Assembly: GCF_900602065.1 (NCBI RefSeq)
Contig: NZ_UWFN01000347.1
Span: 124,001-188,000 of the forward strand
Length of the DNA: 64,000 bases
From: Pseudomonas viridiflava
GTDB taxonomy: Bacteria > Pseudomonadota > Gammaproteobacteria > Pseudomonadales > Pseudomonadaceae
Reading direction: 5' to 3'
The notes beneath the pieces were generated by a model, which saw only the letters and a program-made list of their open reading frames with translations, was not told where the DNA came from and did not search any database. A program made the position numbers and the translations under genes. Shown in pieces: positions 18,537 through 28,050 of the stretch; the stretch's first letter is position 1, and every line of letters begins with the position of its first letter.

Positions 18537-19127
18537 ATGATCGGACTGAACACCGCTGCAATCTACGTGCTGCAAACCATCGGCAGTATGTACCTGCTGA
18601 TCATCCTGTTGCGCTTCGTGCTGCAACTGGTACGCGCTGACTTTTACAACCCGCTGAGCCAGTTCGCGGTCAAAGCCACCCAGCCACTGCTCAAGCCGCT
18701 GCGCCGGATCATCCCGAGCCTGTTCGGTCTGGACATGTCTTCGCTGATTCTGGCGATCATTGTGCAAATGATCCTGATGGCACTGACCTTGCTGCTGGCC
18801 TACGGCACCACCGGCGATCCGCTGCACCTGCTGCTCTGGGCAATCATCGGCGTGACCGGTCTATTCCTGAACATCTTCTTCTACGCGCTGATCATCAGCG
18901 TGATCCTCTCGTGGGTCGCCCCTGGCAGCCACAACCCTGGCGCACAGCTGGTCAATCAGATCACCGAACCGTTGCTGGCGCCGCTGCGCCGCATCCTGCC
19001 AAACCTCGGCGGCCTGGATATCTCGCCGATCCTGGCGTTCATGGTTCTCAAACTGCTGGACATGCTGGTCATCAACAACCTCGCCGCCATGACCCAAATG
19101 CCGAGCGTACTGCGCTTGCTGATGTAA
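18537..19127 (+). CDS. YggT-family membrane protein
   Basis: Integral membrane protein of 196 residues with two YggT repeats, each with two hydrophobic segments around an FYNPLSQ or HNPGAQL motif. The ATG at 18537 follows GAGGAG at 18523-18528; a TTG five codons upstream also reads in frame but overlaps that site. Function unsettled; osmotic or cell-division-linked roles have been suggested for homologues. Twenty-eight bases after proC. Confidence 0.93.
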   Translation: MIGLNTAAIYVLQTIGSMYLLIILLRFVLQLVRADFYNPLSQFAVKATQPLLKPLRRIIPSLFGLDMSSLILAIIVQMILMALTLLLAYGTTGDPLHLLLWAIIGVTGLFLNIFFYALIISVILSWVAPGSHNPGAQLVNQITEPLLAPLRRILPNLGGLDISPILAFMVLKLLDMLVINNLAAMTQMPSVLRLLM

Positions 19128-19141
19128 TCACCTGGCCCTGG

Positions 19142-19345
19142 GTGGGAGCCGGGCTTGCCCGCGATAAAATCGACTCGGTGCCTGAAACCGGAATGACTTT
19201 ACCGCGGGCAAGCAATGATCACAGGTGGATTGAGGCCTCAAGCTCACGACGTACGGGTGGGACCGAATTTATTCGGGAGTCGGTATTTCATGCGATACAT
19301 AAGCGGCGAAAGTAACGGCCCCTTCGCGAATGAATTCGCTCCCAC
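19142..19345. repeat. Two REP doublets, the first decayed
   Basis: 19142-19225 holds a doublet whose right arm has diverged; 19257-19345 holds a second one of the GAATTCATTCGCGA type whose left arm has mismatches. They fill the 276-base converging gap between yggT and the J-domain gene. No gene seen. Confidence 0.7.
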
Positions 19346-19403
19346 AGGATTTCCGCTTACAGGCCAATACCGAAAATGACACAAGCCTGGCACCAGCCCT
19401 CCC

Positions 19404-20396
19404 TTAAAACTCCTCACTCCTGACATTCGAAAACTGCGAATTCCGATTCTGCAGCTTGCGCAGCGTCAGCTTGTAAACACTCGACTTGATCCGGTCCCCG
19501 ACCAGCGTCTCCTCTAGCCGAATCCGGCTCGACGCATAGGCACACCCCGTATCGAGCATCTTGTACTTGAGCTGGTAATACCCCACGTCCATGCGCCCAA
19601 ACGTAAAACGACTGCGCGCCGGAATATACGCGTGCCGGAAATCACGCTTGCCCGTCGCATCGGTAATCTTCGCGTACACCGCCTGCTCGCCCGCGGTGTT
19701 ATCCACCGTAATCTCCGACCAGCCACCGTCACGCATCAACGGCATGCCCGCGATGTAACCTGCAGCGATCGGCCACGGCGCACCCATGGGATCAACCAGC
19801 GGCGGCACACAGTCCGGCTGCCCCGGCTCGACAATCTTCACCGGCGTATTAACAGGCACCGCAGCAGCAACCCTGGCCGCTTCAGCAACCGCCTCAGCCT
19901 TGGCCTGCGCCTCAGCAAGGATCGCCATATCGTCCACCACCGGCGGTGATGGCGGAATAGACGCCTTGCCTGCGTCCCGGTCATAGCCCATCCAGGCGCC
20001 CGCGCCACAAGCGACCACAAACACCGCCACCCAACGCAAACGACTGGCGCGCCGCGCTGGCTTTGCGGGTTTAGCTGATTTGCCTTGAGGTTTTACTGAG
20101 GGGCGAGCCTGCGGCCTTGCAGCGGCTTGCGGCCCGGCCTGACGCCGCTGAGTAGCCGCTTGACGAGCCACCTGCGCATCACGAACCAGACTGGCGTCAT
20201 ACGCCGCGCGCTTGGCGGGGTCGGCCAACACATCATGAGCGGCGTTAACCACTGCCATCAAATCAGACGAATTGGCTGCATGATTACGATCCGGATGCAG
20301 CTGCTGCGCCAGCTTCCTGAAGGCGTGCTTTATCTCCTCTGGCGAGGCATCCCGAGCAACATTGAGCTCGTCGTAATAAGTACGTGTTCTGGGCAT
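19404..20396 (-). CDS. Membrane-anchored J-domain (DnaJ-like) protein
   Basis: 330 residues. The J domain covers about residues 7-72 with the HPD motif in QQLHPDRNHA. A Lys/Arg/Pro/Ala-rich linker follows, then one membrane helix (WVAVFVVACGAGAWMG, about residue 125), then a C-terminal domain that looks extracytoplasmic and has two Cys (PDCVPPL and TGCAYASS). It would present a J domain to cytoplasmic DnaK from the inner membrane. Client unknown. Single gene. Confidence 0.85.
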   Translation of the reverse strand: MPRTRTYYDELNVARDASPEEIKHAFRKLAQQLHPDRNHAANSSDLMAVVNAAHDVLADPAKRAAYDASLVRDAQVARQAATQRRQAGPQAAARPQARPSVKPQGKSAKPAKPARRASRLRWVAVFVVACGAGAWMGYDRDAGKASIPPSPPVVDDMAILAEAQAKAEAVAEAARVAAAVPVNTPVKIVEPGQPDCVPPLVDPMGAPWPIAAGYIAGMPLMRDGGWSEITVDNTAGEQAVYAKITDATGKRDFRHAYIPARSRFTFGRMDVGYYQLKYKMLDTGCAYASSRIRLEETLVGDRIKSSVYKLTLRKLQNRNSQFSNVRSEEF

Positions 20397-20634
20397 TGAG
20401 CTTGCTATCCATTGCGACGCGACATCTTAGCAAGCTTTCCCCCACCGCAACCGCCCCACACCCCAAGCTGAAGGCCAGCGCACAAACCAAAACAAAACCC
20501 GGCCCCACCTGACGAATCGCCCTTCAGCCCCACGCCAGAACGCCGATAAAGGCTCACTCCCTCAACGCTTTGGCCCAACGCCTGCGCGCAGCCAACCGCT
20601 CAAGAAATTTTTAAAGGAAATCAGTGAGCTAAGG

Positions 20635-20662
20635 TTTACAGCCAAAAAAAACTCTATATACT
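20635..20662 (+). promoter_or_regulatory. Predicted sigma-70 promoter of tRNA-Thr
   Basis: TTTACA at 20635-20640 and TATACT at 20657-20662, 16 bases apart, ending 13 bases before the tRNA. The spacing and the close match to consensus fit a strong tRNA promoter. Confidence 0.65.
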
Positions 20663-20675
20663 CAGCGCCCATCAC

Positions 20676-20751
<76 letters not shown>

Positions 20752-20794
20752 TATCCAGCTCCATCGCGTTCCACCGAATGCCTTGGAAGCCCCT

Positions 20795-20821
20795 AAAACC
20801 CGCCCTTTGGCGGGTTTTTTC
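20795..20821 (+). terminator. Rho-independent terminator after tRNA-Thr
   Basis: Perfect 8-base stem AACCCGCC (20797-20804) / GGCGGGTT (20809-20816) with a CTTT loop and a following T run. Confidence 0.9.
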
Positions 20822-20915
20822 GTTCCAGGACCCTCCGTCGGGATCCAACAAAATACCCCATCCCCGGGGGTATTTTTAGGGTACAGCGTCTTGCCTGCAT
20901 GGAGAACGTACCCTT

Positions 20916-22244
20916 ATGCCACGTCTAGCCGTTCCTCTCAGCGACCTCAAATGCCGTACGGCGAAACCTCGCGAACGCGCCTACAAGCTATTCGACGGTG
21001 GCGGCATGTACCTCTTCGTGAAACCCAACGGCGTGAAAACGTGGCGATTGCGCTACTTCAAGCCCAGCGGCAAGGAAGGCACGCTGATCATCGGCAACTA
21101 CCCCATCATCTCGCTGGCCGTCGCGAGGACCAAGCGCGATGAAGCCAAGGCCCTGTTGATCGACAACATCGACCCGATGGAAGAGAAGAAGAAAGCGAAG
21201 CTAGCTGCTCAACAGGCTTCCCTGCTTTTTGAAACCGTCGCCCTGGAGTGGCACGCCGAAATGTCGCGGCGCTGGACGGAGGGACACGCCAAGACCGTCA
21301 TGAGCCGGTTGCGCACCCACGTCTTCCCCCTGATCGGCCAACGCCCCATCGCTGAGCTTGATACCCATGATCTGCTTGAAATAACTCTGCGTATCAAAGA
21401 GCGCGGCACCATGGACGTTGCTCTGCGCGTGCAGAATTATCTCTCCACGATCATGCGGGGCGCGAAGCGGGCACGGCAGATCAGCCAGAATCCTGCGCTC
21501 GATCTGGCAGGGTCGATTCATGCCCCGCGTACCGTACACCGCCCTGCCCTCTCCCTCAACCGCCTCCCCGAACTACTCAGACGGATCGACAACTACAACG
21601 GTCGTGAGCTAACCAAGCTGGCAGTACTGCTGACGCTGCACGTGTTCGTGCGCTCCAGCGAACTGCGCTTTGCGCGCTGGGATGAGTTCGACCTGCAAAG
21701 GGCGATGTGGGAAATCCCGGATACCCGCAAGCCAATCGATGGCGTGCGCAATTCCACTCGTGGCACTAAGATGAGCGGAGACATACAGATGGTGCCCCTC
21801 TCTCCCCAAGTCATCGCGATCCTTGAACGGCTGCGCGGCTTGAGTCGCTTCTCCGAACTGGTGCTGCCCGGTGACCACAAGTACTGGAAGCCAATGTCGG
21901 AGAACACGGTTAACCAGGTGCTGCGCAACGTTGGCTACGACACATCCAAAGAAGTATGCGGACATGGATTCAGGACCATGGCCTGTAGCGCTTTGCTGGA
22001 ATCAGGCCTGTGGACAGATGCGGCTATTGAGCGGCAGATGAGCCACAAGGAACGCAATCGCGTGCGCGCCGCCTATATCCACAAGGCCGAATTTCTGGAG
22101 CAGCGCCGGCTGATCATGGCGTGGTGGAGCAATTACATCGATGCCAACAGATCGGGGCATGTCACTCCACATGAGTTTGCCCATCCATCTGGGGACAACA
22201 TCACCCCCTTGCCAAGTGGGCGTGGCGCATTCAATCGTCGGTGA
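20916..22244 (+). CDS. P4-type tyrosine integrase (DUF4102 N-terminus)
   Basis: Site-specific recombinase of 442 residues, oriented away from the tRNA as usual for island integrases. N-terminal arm-binding domain DUF4102 (LSDLKCRTAKPRERAYKLFD), a core-binding SAM-like domain near residues 105-190, then the catalytic domain. Catalytic residues seen: Arg in HVFVRSSELRFARWDE, HGFR, and Tyr in RVRAAYIHKAEF. Intact, so the island could still be mobile. Confidence 0.95.
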   Translation: MPRLAVPLSDLKCRTAKPRERAYKLFDGGGMYLFVKPNGVKTWRLRYFKPSGKEGTLIIGNYPIISLAVARTKRDEAKALLIDNIDPMEEKKKAKLAAQQASLLFETVALEWHAEMSRRWTEGHAKTVMSRLRTHVFPLIGQRPIAELDTHDLLEITLRIKERGTMDVALRVQNYLSTIMRGAKRARQISQNPALDLAGSIHAPRTVHRPALSLNRLPELLRRIDNYNGRELTKLAVLLTLHVFVRSSELRFARWDEFDLQRAMWEIPDTRKPIDGVRNSTRGTKMSGDIQMVPLSPQVIAILERLRGLSRFSELVLPGDHKYWKPMSENTVNQVLRNVGYDTSKEVCGHGFRTMACSALLESGLWTDAAIERQMSHKERNRVRAAYIHKAEFLEQRRLIMAWWSNYIDANRSGHVTPHEFAHPSGDNITPLPSGRGAFNRR

Positions 22245-22279
22245 ACCCTCGAGAACACCGTTGGCCGCTCTTTAATTCG

Positions 22280-22324
22280 GGTCCATCCAAACAGGGCTGC
22301 AAAGCCGCCCTGTTTGAATGGACC
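22280..22324. repeat. Large inverted repeat downstream of the integrase
   Basis: An 18-base arm at 22280-22297 pairs with 22307-22324 with a single mismatch and a 9-base loop. No U tract follows, so it is not a textbook terminator. It lies 36 bases after the integrase stop. Confidence 0.75.
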
Positions 22325-23092
22325 TCGCTTTGCAAAGCTAAAAGCCGACACAAATCCTTTGGATACCACTGATTTCCACCGGTGGATAATTTCATGCACA
22401 GCCCCAGAGGCCACGAGGAATGGGGCGTTGACCAAAATTATCCACAGGCGTAGAAGTGTTGTTGCAAACGCTGTCGTTGACAGCACCCCAGGTGACCCGA
22501 GCCTTCAAGGTCACGCCGCTCCTGCGGTGGTTCTCTCCAAGGGCGATTCGCATCCGGCAGCTCGCCCGGTCACTACCCATGTGATGGATGCTCTTAAACA
22601 TACGGCGCTCGTGCGCCAGATACACCGTACCTCGCTGCCCTGCAGCAACCTATCCGCTTGGCCGGCTATTGCGCCAACCTGTGCCCGTCTCTTTCTTCTG
22701 GAAAGAGACGGGCACTTCTACCACTGCTGCAGCCTTGATCGTACATGGCTTTGCGGCAATTCCCCTCGTGACAATCGGCGTGACAAACGCCGATGTCACC
22801 AGCAACAGCCATGTAGATGATGGTGCCGCAGACCAAGGAATGGACTGCACCTGACTGACAGTCAGGCATGCCCCGGTCATCGCATTGCTGCTTGCACCCG
22901 GCTCAGGATCTTCAGGCGCTGGTCTCGTCAGCCAGTGCTGCCTCCACCCGCCCACCGGTAACGGTGCTCAGGAGGCCAGATCATGAGATGCCCTTGCTCT
23001 TGGTCGTAAAGAGCCGCCAGTCCCGCGTTAGAGGACATCCCCACAGGTCGCAGGGGCCTTGATCCCTGATAACACTCAGCATTCTTGGCGGG
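22325..23092. other. Non-coding stretch with several palindromes
   Basis: About 770 bases without a convincing gene. Visible: a 12-base palindrome TCCACCGGTGGA at 22374-22385; GTGGATAATT (22382-22391) mirrored by AATTATCCAC (22436-22445); TTATCCACA at 22438-22446, a match to the DnaA-box consensus; and a perfect 15-base inverted repeat GTGCCCGTCTCTTTC (22681-22695) / 22701-22715 with a 5-base loop. Small open frames here have no recognisable product. Confidence 0.5.
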
Positions 23093-23137
23093 ATGACGTG
23101 GGGCGAGGATCGGAGAACGGCAGATGAGGTGATTGAG

Positions 23138-24118
23138 ATGGCATCGGTAGGTAGACGCGATGGTCGTAATTTTGGTTATGGAAGGCAACTGAGCTATGCA
23201 GGGCCACAAGCGCTGAAAGACATGTTCGGCGGTGGCCACTACGGCACGGTCAAGGCGCACAGTGATCGGTGGCTGGCATTCGTGAGGTGGTGCCGGTCCG
23301 ATCAGGGGCCTGGTATCAATGATGCGCGGCAGATTGATCGCAAGGTGTTGGCCGACTATGCGGCGTATATGCGCGACATGGTTATGCGCGGTGATCTCGC
23401 CGTCAGCACTGCACAAAACCGGATATCCAGTGTTAACAGGACCATGGCTGCGCTTCGCGGTGATCAGCATGTGAAACTGCCAAGTCCGAGCAGGGCGTTG
23501 GGTATGCAGCGCAGCGGAGTTCGACACTCGGTGCCGCAGGGCCAAGACCGCAAACAGGTTAAGCAGATTGTCGATGTGCTTTGCCGCGATCATCAGCTAC
23601 GGGCCGCTGCAATCGTTCTATTGGCGCGAGCCACCGGCATGCGCTTGCGTGAGGCCATCCTAGCCGACTTGCCACGGCAGAGCCGTGAGGCTAACGACCT
23701 AGGCAGGATCAACATCCAGGATGGCACCAAAGGCGGCCGAGCTGGCGCCTCAGCACCACGATGGATTGCGGTGGACCACCATGTTCAAGACGCGCTTGGG
23801 TTTGCACGGCAGGTATCGCCTGCGAGTAGCCGCAACCTGATTGCGCCAGACGGAAGCTATCTGAATGTTCTGCAGGAAATCATCCGCCCAGCGCGGGACG
23901 TCCTGCATGCACACAAGCTCAAAGGCTTCCATGAGCTACGAGCAGCGTATGCATGTGAACGCTATGAGCAAATCACCCAACACCCCGCGCCTATCAACAG
24001 CGGCCAATGTTGCCAGGTAGATAGGAAACTTGATCGTGAAGCTCGGAGGCAGATCAGCTATGAGCTGGGGCACGGGCGTATCGATGTGGTCGCGGCCTAC
24101 ATTGGAGGACGCATATGA
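23138..24118 (+). CDS. Tyrosine recombinase (integrase-domain protein) of an island or ICE type
   Basis: 326 residues from the ATG at 23138, preceded by a GAGGT ribosome site; an ATG at 23093 adds 15 residues without one. Catalytic elements: Arg in RATGMRLREAIL, HELR in FHELRAAYACE, His in SYELGHGRIDV and Tyr in VAAYIGGR. The N-terminal half resembles the core-binding domain (TVKAHSDRWLAFVRWC). This family recurs on Pseudomonas islands with a small downstream partner. It is distinct from the P4 integrase, so the island carries two recombinases. Confidence 0.85.
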   Translation: MASVGRRDGRNFGYGRQLSYAGPQALKDMFGGGHYGTVKAHSDRWLAFVRWCRSDQGPGINDARQIDRKVLADYAAYMRDMVMRGDLAVSTAQNRISSVNRTMAALRGDQHVKLPSPSRALGMQRSGVRHSVPQGQDRKQVKQIVDVLCRDHQLRAAAIVLLARATGMRLREAILADLPRQSREANDLGRINIQDGTKGGRAGASAPRWIAVDHHVQDALGFARQVSPASSRNLIAPDGSYLNVLQEIIRPARDVLHAHKLKGFHELRAAYACERYEQITQHPAPINSGQCCQVDRKLDREARRQISYELGHGRIDVVAAYIGGRI

Positions 24119-24402
24119 GTAAGCCATTCGATATGGAACTGTTCTTGGCTGCGGTGCTGACGGGATCGTACGCAACGCGGCAGCGCCATTTACGGCAAGC
24201 AAAGCTCATCCAAGCGGAGATATCTGAACGCTGGCAGCTAGAAACACCTTGGGGCTGGAAGAAAAAACATGTTGCGTGGTTTTTTGACCACCGACTAGCG
24301 AGACGATGCGAGGCGACTCGATATTACTACCTACTGACAGTGCGGCTGTTAGTTCGGCGCTTAGAAAGGACATGGGTCTTCAAGAGCTCAGCGAAGGTCT
24401 GA
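24115..24402 (+). CDS. Small conserved partner of the integrase-domain protein, unknown function
   Basis: 95 residues, basic, with many aromatic residues in the C-terminal half (KKHVAWFFDHRL, EATRYYYLLTVRLLVRRLE). The ATG overlaps the recombinase stop by four bases (ATGA), so translation is coupled. It could be an accessory factor for recombination; that is inference from coupling only. Confidence 0.7.
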   Translation: MSKPFDMELFLAAVLTGSYATRQRHLRQAKLIQAEISERWQLETPWGWKKKHVAWFFDHRLARRCEATRYYYLLTVRLLVRRLERTWVFKSSAKV

Positions 24403-25076
24403 CATTGATAGTCACGAGCGACCTCAATCAAGCCAGAGCAGACCTTGCCGCACATGATGTGCCATGAGCTACTCTCAAGCTAGGGTAATACTGTACGTAT
24501 AGCACCCCGCCGTCCAGCCAGTCATAAAATCAAGGATTTAATCGCCCCTAGCTTCGCCAGAAAAGCTGTTGATAGACCGTAGGTCACGGGCCAAGGCGAA
24601 CCGGTATATCATCTACGCAGCATGCGAGCAGAGCCGCCATCTGGCCTCAGCCGGTCGCTCAGACAGGGCCGCCTTTGGCCGCGGATTTCGGTGAAAAGAT
24701 CGGCAATCACAATCTAGGTTTCGCCGGAAAGTTCGTAACGCTTCGCCATCACAGAATTCTTCCCATTGATGGCGGGGGCTCTACAATATCTCAGCTTCCG
24801 AGATGGTATCGATTGGGTGTCTCGGGATTTCGTACAAAGCCTCAGGGGGCGTTGCGACACTACTGAGGCGTATGGACGTGCGGCTAACAAATTTGTAGTC
24901 TTGGTGCCTGCCTTGCCGCTTTCAATCCTCCAGCCATCGCGGATTTGTGGTTCTGCACTGAAGGAGCAAAGGATTTGCGTCTAGGCATGGAAGCTGATGC
25001 GGAGAACTTTCTGAATACTCCGCATCTGCTTACTAAGCTTTAGTTAGTTCACTAGATTAGCGAGGATGCTTAATTT
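24403..25076. other. Gap without a recognisable gene
   Basis: About 670 bases. Base composition becomes more A+T-rich toward the right. I see short open frames only, none with a good start or known motif. Possibly decayed cargo. Confidence 0.4.
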
Positions 25077-25445
25077 ATGTCGAAGCCACCCAGTCAAATT
25101 GTACTGTCAGGAGCTGCTTACCCTGCAAAAGAATTATTTGCACGCATTGGCGATGTTGCAGTTCATCCTGGGCCGAGGGGGACGAAATATATTGATGCAA
25201 CAATATATGACGGTAGTTCATGGCGTGTCTTGTATCTGAAAAGCTTCGGCTTTGGCTCGGGCAGCAGAGTATTTTGCGAACCGCATCAGATCGGACCAAT
25301 TATGCGCGACATTCAGAACAAAATTATTAGCTGCAAGGGAGGGATGGTTTACCATGACATCCCATTCGGAGATAAGACGCGCAAATACATATATCGAGGA
25401 ATTCCACTCCCTTCTTTTTTACAGCCTAGCCCTTGGGGTATCTGA
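25077..25445 (+). CDS. Hypothetical protein
   Basis: 122 residues, low-GC codon use unlike the core genes. The ATG at 25077 has GAGG upstream at a slightly long distance. The sequence looks like a compact globular protein (IDATIYDGSSWRVLYLKSFGFGSG) and has no membrane segment or signal peptide. I do not recognise it. Confidence 0.5.
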   Translation: MSKPPSQIVLSGAAYPAKELFARIGDVAVHPGPRGTKYIDATIYDGSSWRVLYLKSFGFGSGSRVFCEPHQIGPIMRDIQNKIISCKGGMVYHDIPFGDKTRKYIYRGIPLPSFLQPSPWGI

Positions 25446-25670
25446 AAAATGACGAGGTAAAAACTTGCCGGTATAGATCGACATCCCAGAACTTCGTACC
25501 GCTAGGCTAGTCTGCTTTGTTGACGAGAGTTTGGGGATTTACCATTTTCATTTGAGTTCAGGGTGGAGCATTTTAAAAACAGATACTCTCTAGAGTTTCT
25601 GGGGGAAACGGCTAAAATACTTTGCCTCTCTTGATCCCCCCATGCTTACAAAAGAACTAATGATGGTTAG

Positions 25671-25940
25671 GCTCTGTACGAAATACCGAGAAACCCCGTC
25701 GGCGGTCCTCGGAAGCTAAAGTCTTGTAGCGTTTCCAGCCATCTACGGAAAGGAATACTGTGGTGGCAAAGCGTTACGAACTCTCGGATGAGGCTTGGGT
25801 GTGGTTACTGATCTCTTCACCGAAACCCATGGCCGGCGGTGGCCCCGCCTGAGCGACCGTCTGATGCTCGATGGCGTGCTCTGGGCGCTCTGCTCAGGTG
25901 CTGCATGGCGAGATATACCGGAACGCTCCTGCCCGTGGTC
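25671..25940 (+). pseudogene. IS5-family insertion sequence remnant (left end and transposase N-terminus)
   Basis: GGCTCTGTACGAAAT at 25671 looks like an IS5-group terminal repeat. From about 25761 the frame reads VAKRYELSDEAW, then must shift near 25795 to continue TDLFTETHGRRWPRLSDRLMLDGVLWALCSGAAWRDIPER, the N-terminus of an IS5-type transposase. It ends abruptly near 25940. Frameshifted and truncated, therefore inactive. Confidence 0.75.
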
Positions 25941-26085
25941 AGTAAGCGCAGTACCGGCGCTAAACAGTTTGCTAAACGACTCAACGGCTACTGGTGGGGT
26001 AGTCTCAGCAGGGGGCGGTGGCCTATGCACACTGGGCAGCTGGAAAGGATCAACATCCGCGAACGCAATGGCCTAGATACACCCT
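25941..26085 (+). pseudogene. ISL3-like transposase C-terminal fragment
   Basis: A different frame reads AKQFAKRLNGYWWGSL followed by RWPMHTGQLERIN, which resembles the C-terminal PLHT-x-LEGINN region of ISL3-family transposases. It is fused directly to the IS5 fragment and breaks off after about 45 codons. Assignment rests on memory of the motif. Confidence 0.5.
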
Positions 26086-26176
26086 TGAAACCTAGAAACC
26101 AAAAAAGCTGCCAAGATGGCGAGTTTCTACGCTGGTTCGTGTGCCCAGCGAACGCTCATCCTAGCACCTGTCGAGC

Positions 26177-27169
26177 TCACTGGGCTGAAAGTCTAGAACT
26201 CAAGCCCGATAGCTCGACCACAGGCGCAGACTTATACTCGCACCGAACACGTATGAAATCCGTCGGGACCGGTTCCGCTCCTTCAAAGAATTCAGCAAAG
26301 TCAAAGCTTTTAAGCTGGTAAGGAGCCACAAGAACGGCCTCCTGGCCGGCTCCCAAAAATATCACGGGCCGATTAGGGGCGACATTGCTGCACTCATGCG
26401 AGTAGTTGAAGTCAAGTGCATGAGCCATGAGGTAAACCTTCTCCGGCACCCTGGAATCTGCAATCTGATCATGGGACCAGCTCCAACCGAAGTACAGAAT
26501 CACACTGGATACAAAAAAAGCGAGCACAGAGTACAAAGGAGGCTCGTTCACCTCTACACCTGCCAATTTACCTTTGACCCAGCCTACACCAATGAACCCG
26601 TGAACCAAGGAAAGAACCAGTGCAACGGTGAGGATAAAAGGCAGCACCAGCTTTATGATTAGCAGGCCAGTAGTAAACACCAGTGTGATGGGTAGTGCGG
26701 AAGCATCTACATGAAAGACACTATTCACGTATGCCGCTGCGCTGCCCCTCGAATACAGCACCACTCCCGAAAGGATGACAGAGACTAGAAATTTGGTACT
26801 AGCAAAACTCCACAGCGATCGAATAACCGCTGATCGCTCCAAAGATACGCCGATGAAAATCGTACACAACACGACAGCCCATAGGCGGAACGCAACGGTG
26901 TGTTCTCGCACCCAATCGAAATCACTAGTGGCCGATCGGGTAATAGCGAGCATGACACCTACGATACCAATAAATCCAAGCGCCCAGCTAAGGTCATAGC
27001 GACGCCGGTCCTCAGTGTAGCCCTGTAGGGAAAGCCACTTCCCTAGTTGCTGATGGATGTCCCGTACGTAATATTTCAGAGACTTCTGACGCTGATCAAC
27101 CAGATCATGCTCCCCGCCCTGCACTTCATGTCGTATTTTCTCAAGGTGTTGCTCAATTTGTTTACTCAT
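26177..27169 (-). CDS. Multi-pass membrane protein, unknown function
   Basis: 330 residues starting at the ATG at 27167-27169 behind AGAGGT. An N-terminal charged, helical stretch (MSKQIEQHLEKIRHEVQGGEHD) is followed by about six hydrophobic segments between residues 60 and 225 (for example LWAVVLCTIFIGVSL and VFTTGLLIIKLVLPFILTVALVLSLV), then a soluble C-terminal domain of about 100 residues with two Cys. Codon use is A+T-rich. I do not recognise the family. A membrane-damaging or sensing part of a defence module is possible but unsupported. Confidence 0.65.
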   Translation of the reverse strand: MSKQIEQHLEKIRHEVQGGEHDLVDQRQKSLKYYVRDIHQQLGKWLSLQGYTEDRRRYDLSWALGFIGIVGVMLAITRSATSDFDWVREHTVAFRLWAVVLCTIFIGVSLERSAVIRSLWSFASTKFLVSVILSGVVLYSRGSAAAYVNSVFHVDASALPITLVFTTGLLIIKLVLPFILTVALVLSLVHGFIGVGWVKGKLAGVEVNEPPLYSVLAFFVSSVILYFGWSWSHDQIADSRVPEKVYLMAHALDFNYSHECSNVAPNRPVIFLGAGQEAVLVAPYQLKSFDFAEFFEGAEPVPTDFIRVRCEYKSAPVVELSGLSSRLSAQ

Positions 27170-27336
27170 ATTTTTACCTCTTTCAAAACTAATTGGTATA
27201 GCTGTTACCTAACAAGCCTGTCTCAAGCCGCGATGACGCTGTAGCTAGTTAGGAAGCCAGGTAGATGCCTAAATAATCAGCCACATAGAAAAGTCATATT
27301 ATGGCTCGACACTTATCGCCACCACTCATGATAAAT

Positions 27337-27900
27337 TCAAAGTTCCCAATACTCTTCGATTAGGTAGAGGGGTCTGCCTGCCATTATCAGCTTAATAGCC
27401 TCTATATGTGCCTCGTAATCGTCCTCAGAAAACTTTGTCCATCGCGGATTACGCTTTTGGGCAGCTATGAATGCTGAGCGTGCTTTGCTCATACTGGATC
27501 GGTTCTTCAATAGGAAACTCCGCAACCCTTTGAACAATTCGAAATCCAGCGGCGGGTGGAGCAAGGCAACGCTTGGGTGCTGGTGATGCCCGCCGCAGAC
27601 CAAGACCGTCTTCAGATAGATATTTACCAGTTTCTGGGCGCGGCCGAAGGTGAAGTTGGTTACACCAAGATTCTTCGCCTCCACTTCAATCTTCTTCATG
27701 AAGCTGATCTGCCATTTGTCGACATTTTGGCCAATATCCTCTGGCCCAGTAACTTGGGACAAGCCGCTCAGTTCTATTAGCTTGAATGCCAATGCGTTAC
27801 CTCCACCAACCAAGCCTCGGCCATATGCGGCGGCGGCGCACCACTTACCGTATTGGTGTTTGTGTTTCTCAATACAATATCGCGCTGTAGGAAGCGTCAT
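27337..27900 (-). CDS. Hypothetical protein
   Basis: 187 residues, soluble, mainly helical, with a strong ribosome site (GGGGAGGA) before the ATG at 27898-27900. Contains FTFGRAQKLVNIYLKTVLVCGG and a His-rich stretch. No recognised domain. Same strand as the ubiquitin-like operon but about 170 bases beyond it, so it may be separate. Confidence 0.6.
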   Translation of the reverse strand: MTLPTARYCIEKHKHQYGKWCAAAAYGRGLVGGGNALAFKLIELSGLSQVTGPEDIGQNVDKWQISFMKKIEVEAKNLGVTNFTFGRAQKLVNIYLKTVLVCGGHHQHPSVALLHPPLDFELFKGLRSFLLKNRSSMSKARSAFIAAQKRNPRWTKFSEDDYEAHIEAIKLIMAGRPLYLIEEYWEL

Positions 27901-28050
27901 ATTAAATCCTCCCCATTAAAATTATCATCTGTAGAAAGCCTATTTTTGAAAAAACTTCAAACGCAGATCAATAACTGTGGAACTCGGTCCAAAATAGAAA
28001 TTTGTTCTAAGCTGCTTGTGATCCACTGCCGTTGACCAAGTACTGTAATG

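Noticed and set aside
22382..22446. Possible replication origin from DnaA-box-like sites
   Set aside because: Only one full match and one near match, no replication initiator gene nearby; kept only as a remark.
22314..22820. 168-codon open frame in the island after the integrase
   Set aside because: It crosses the 15-base hairpin, begins inside the large inverted repeat, has no domain and odd composition; I treat the stretch as non-coding.
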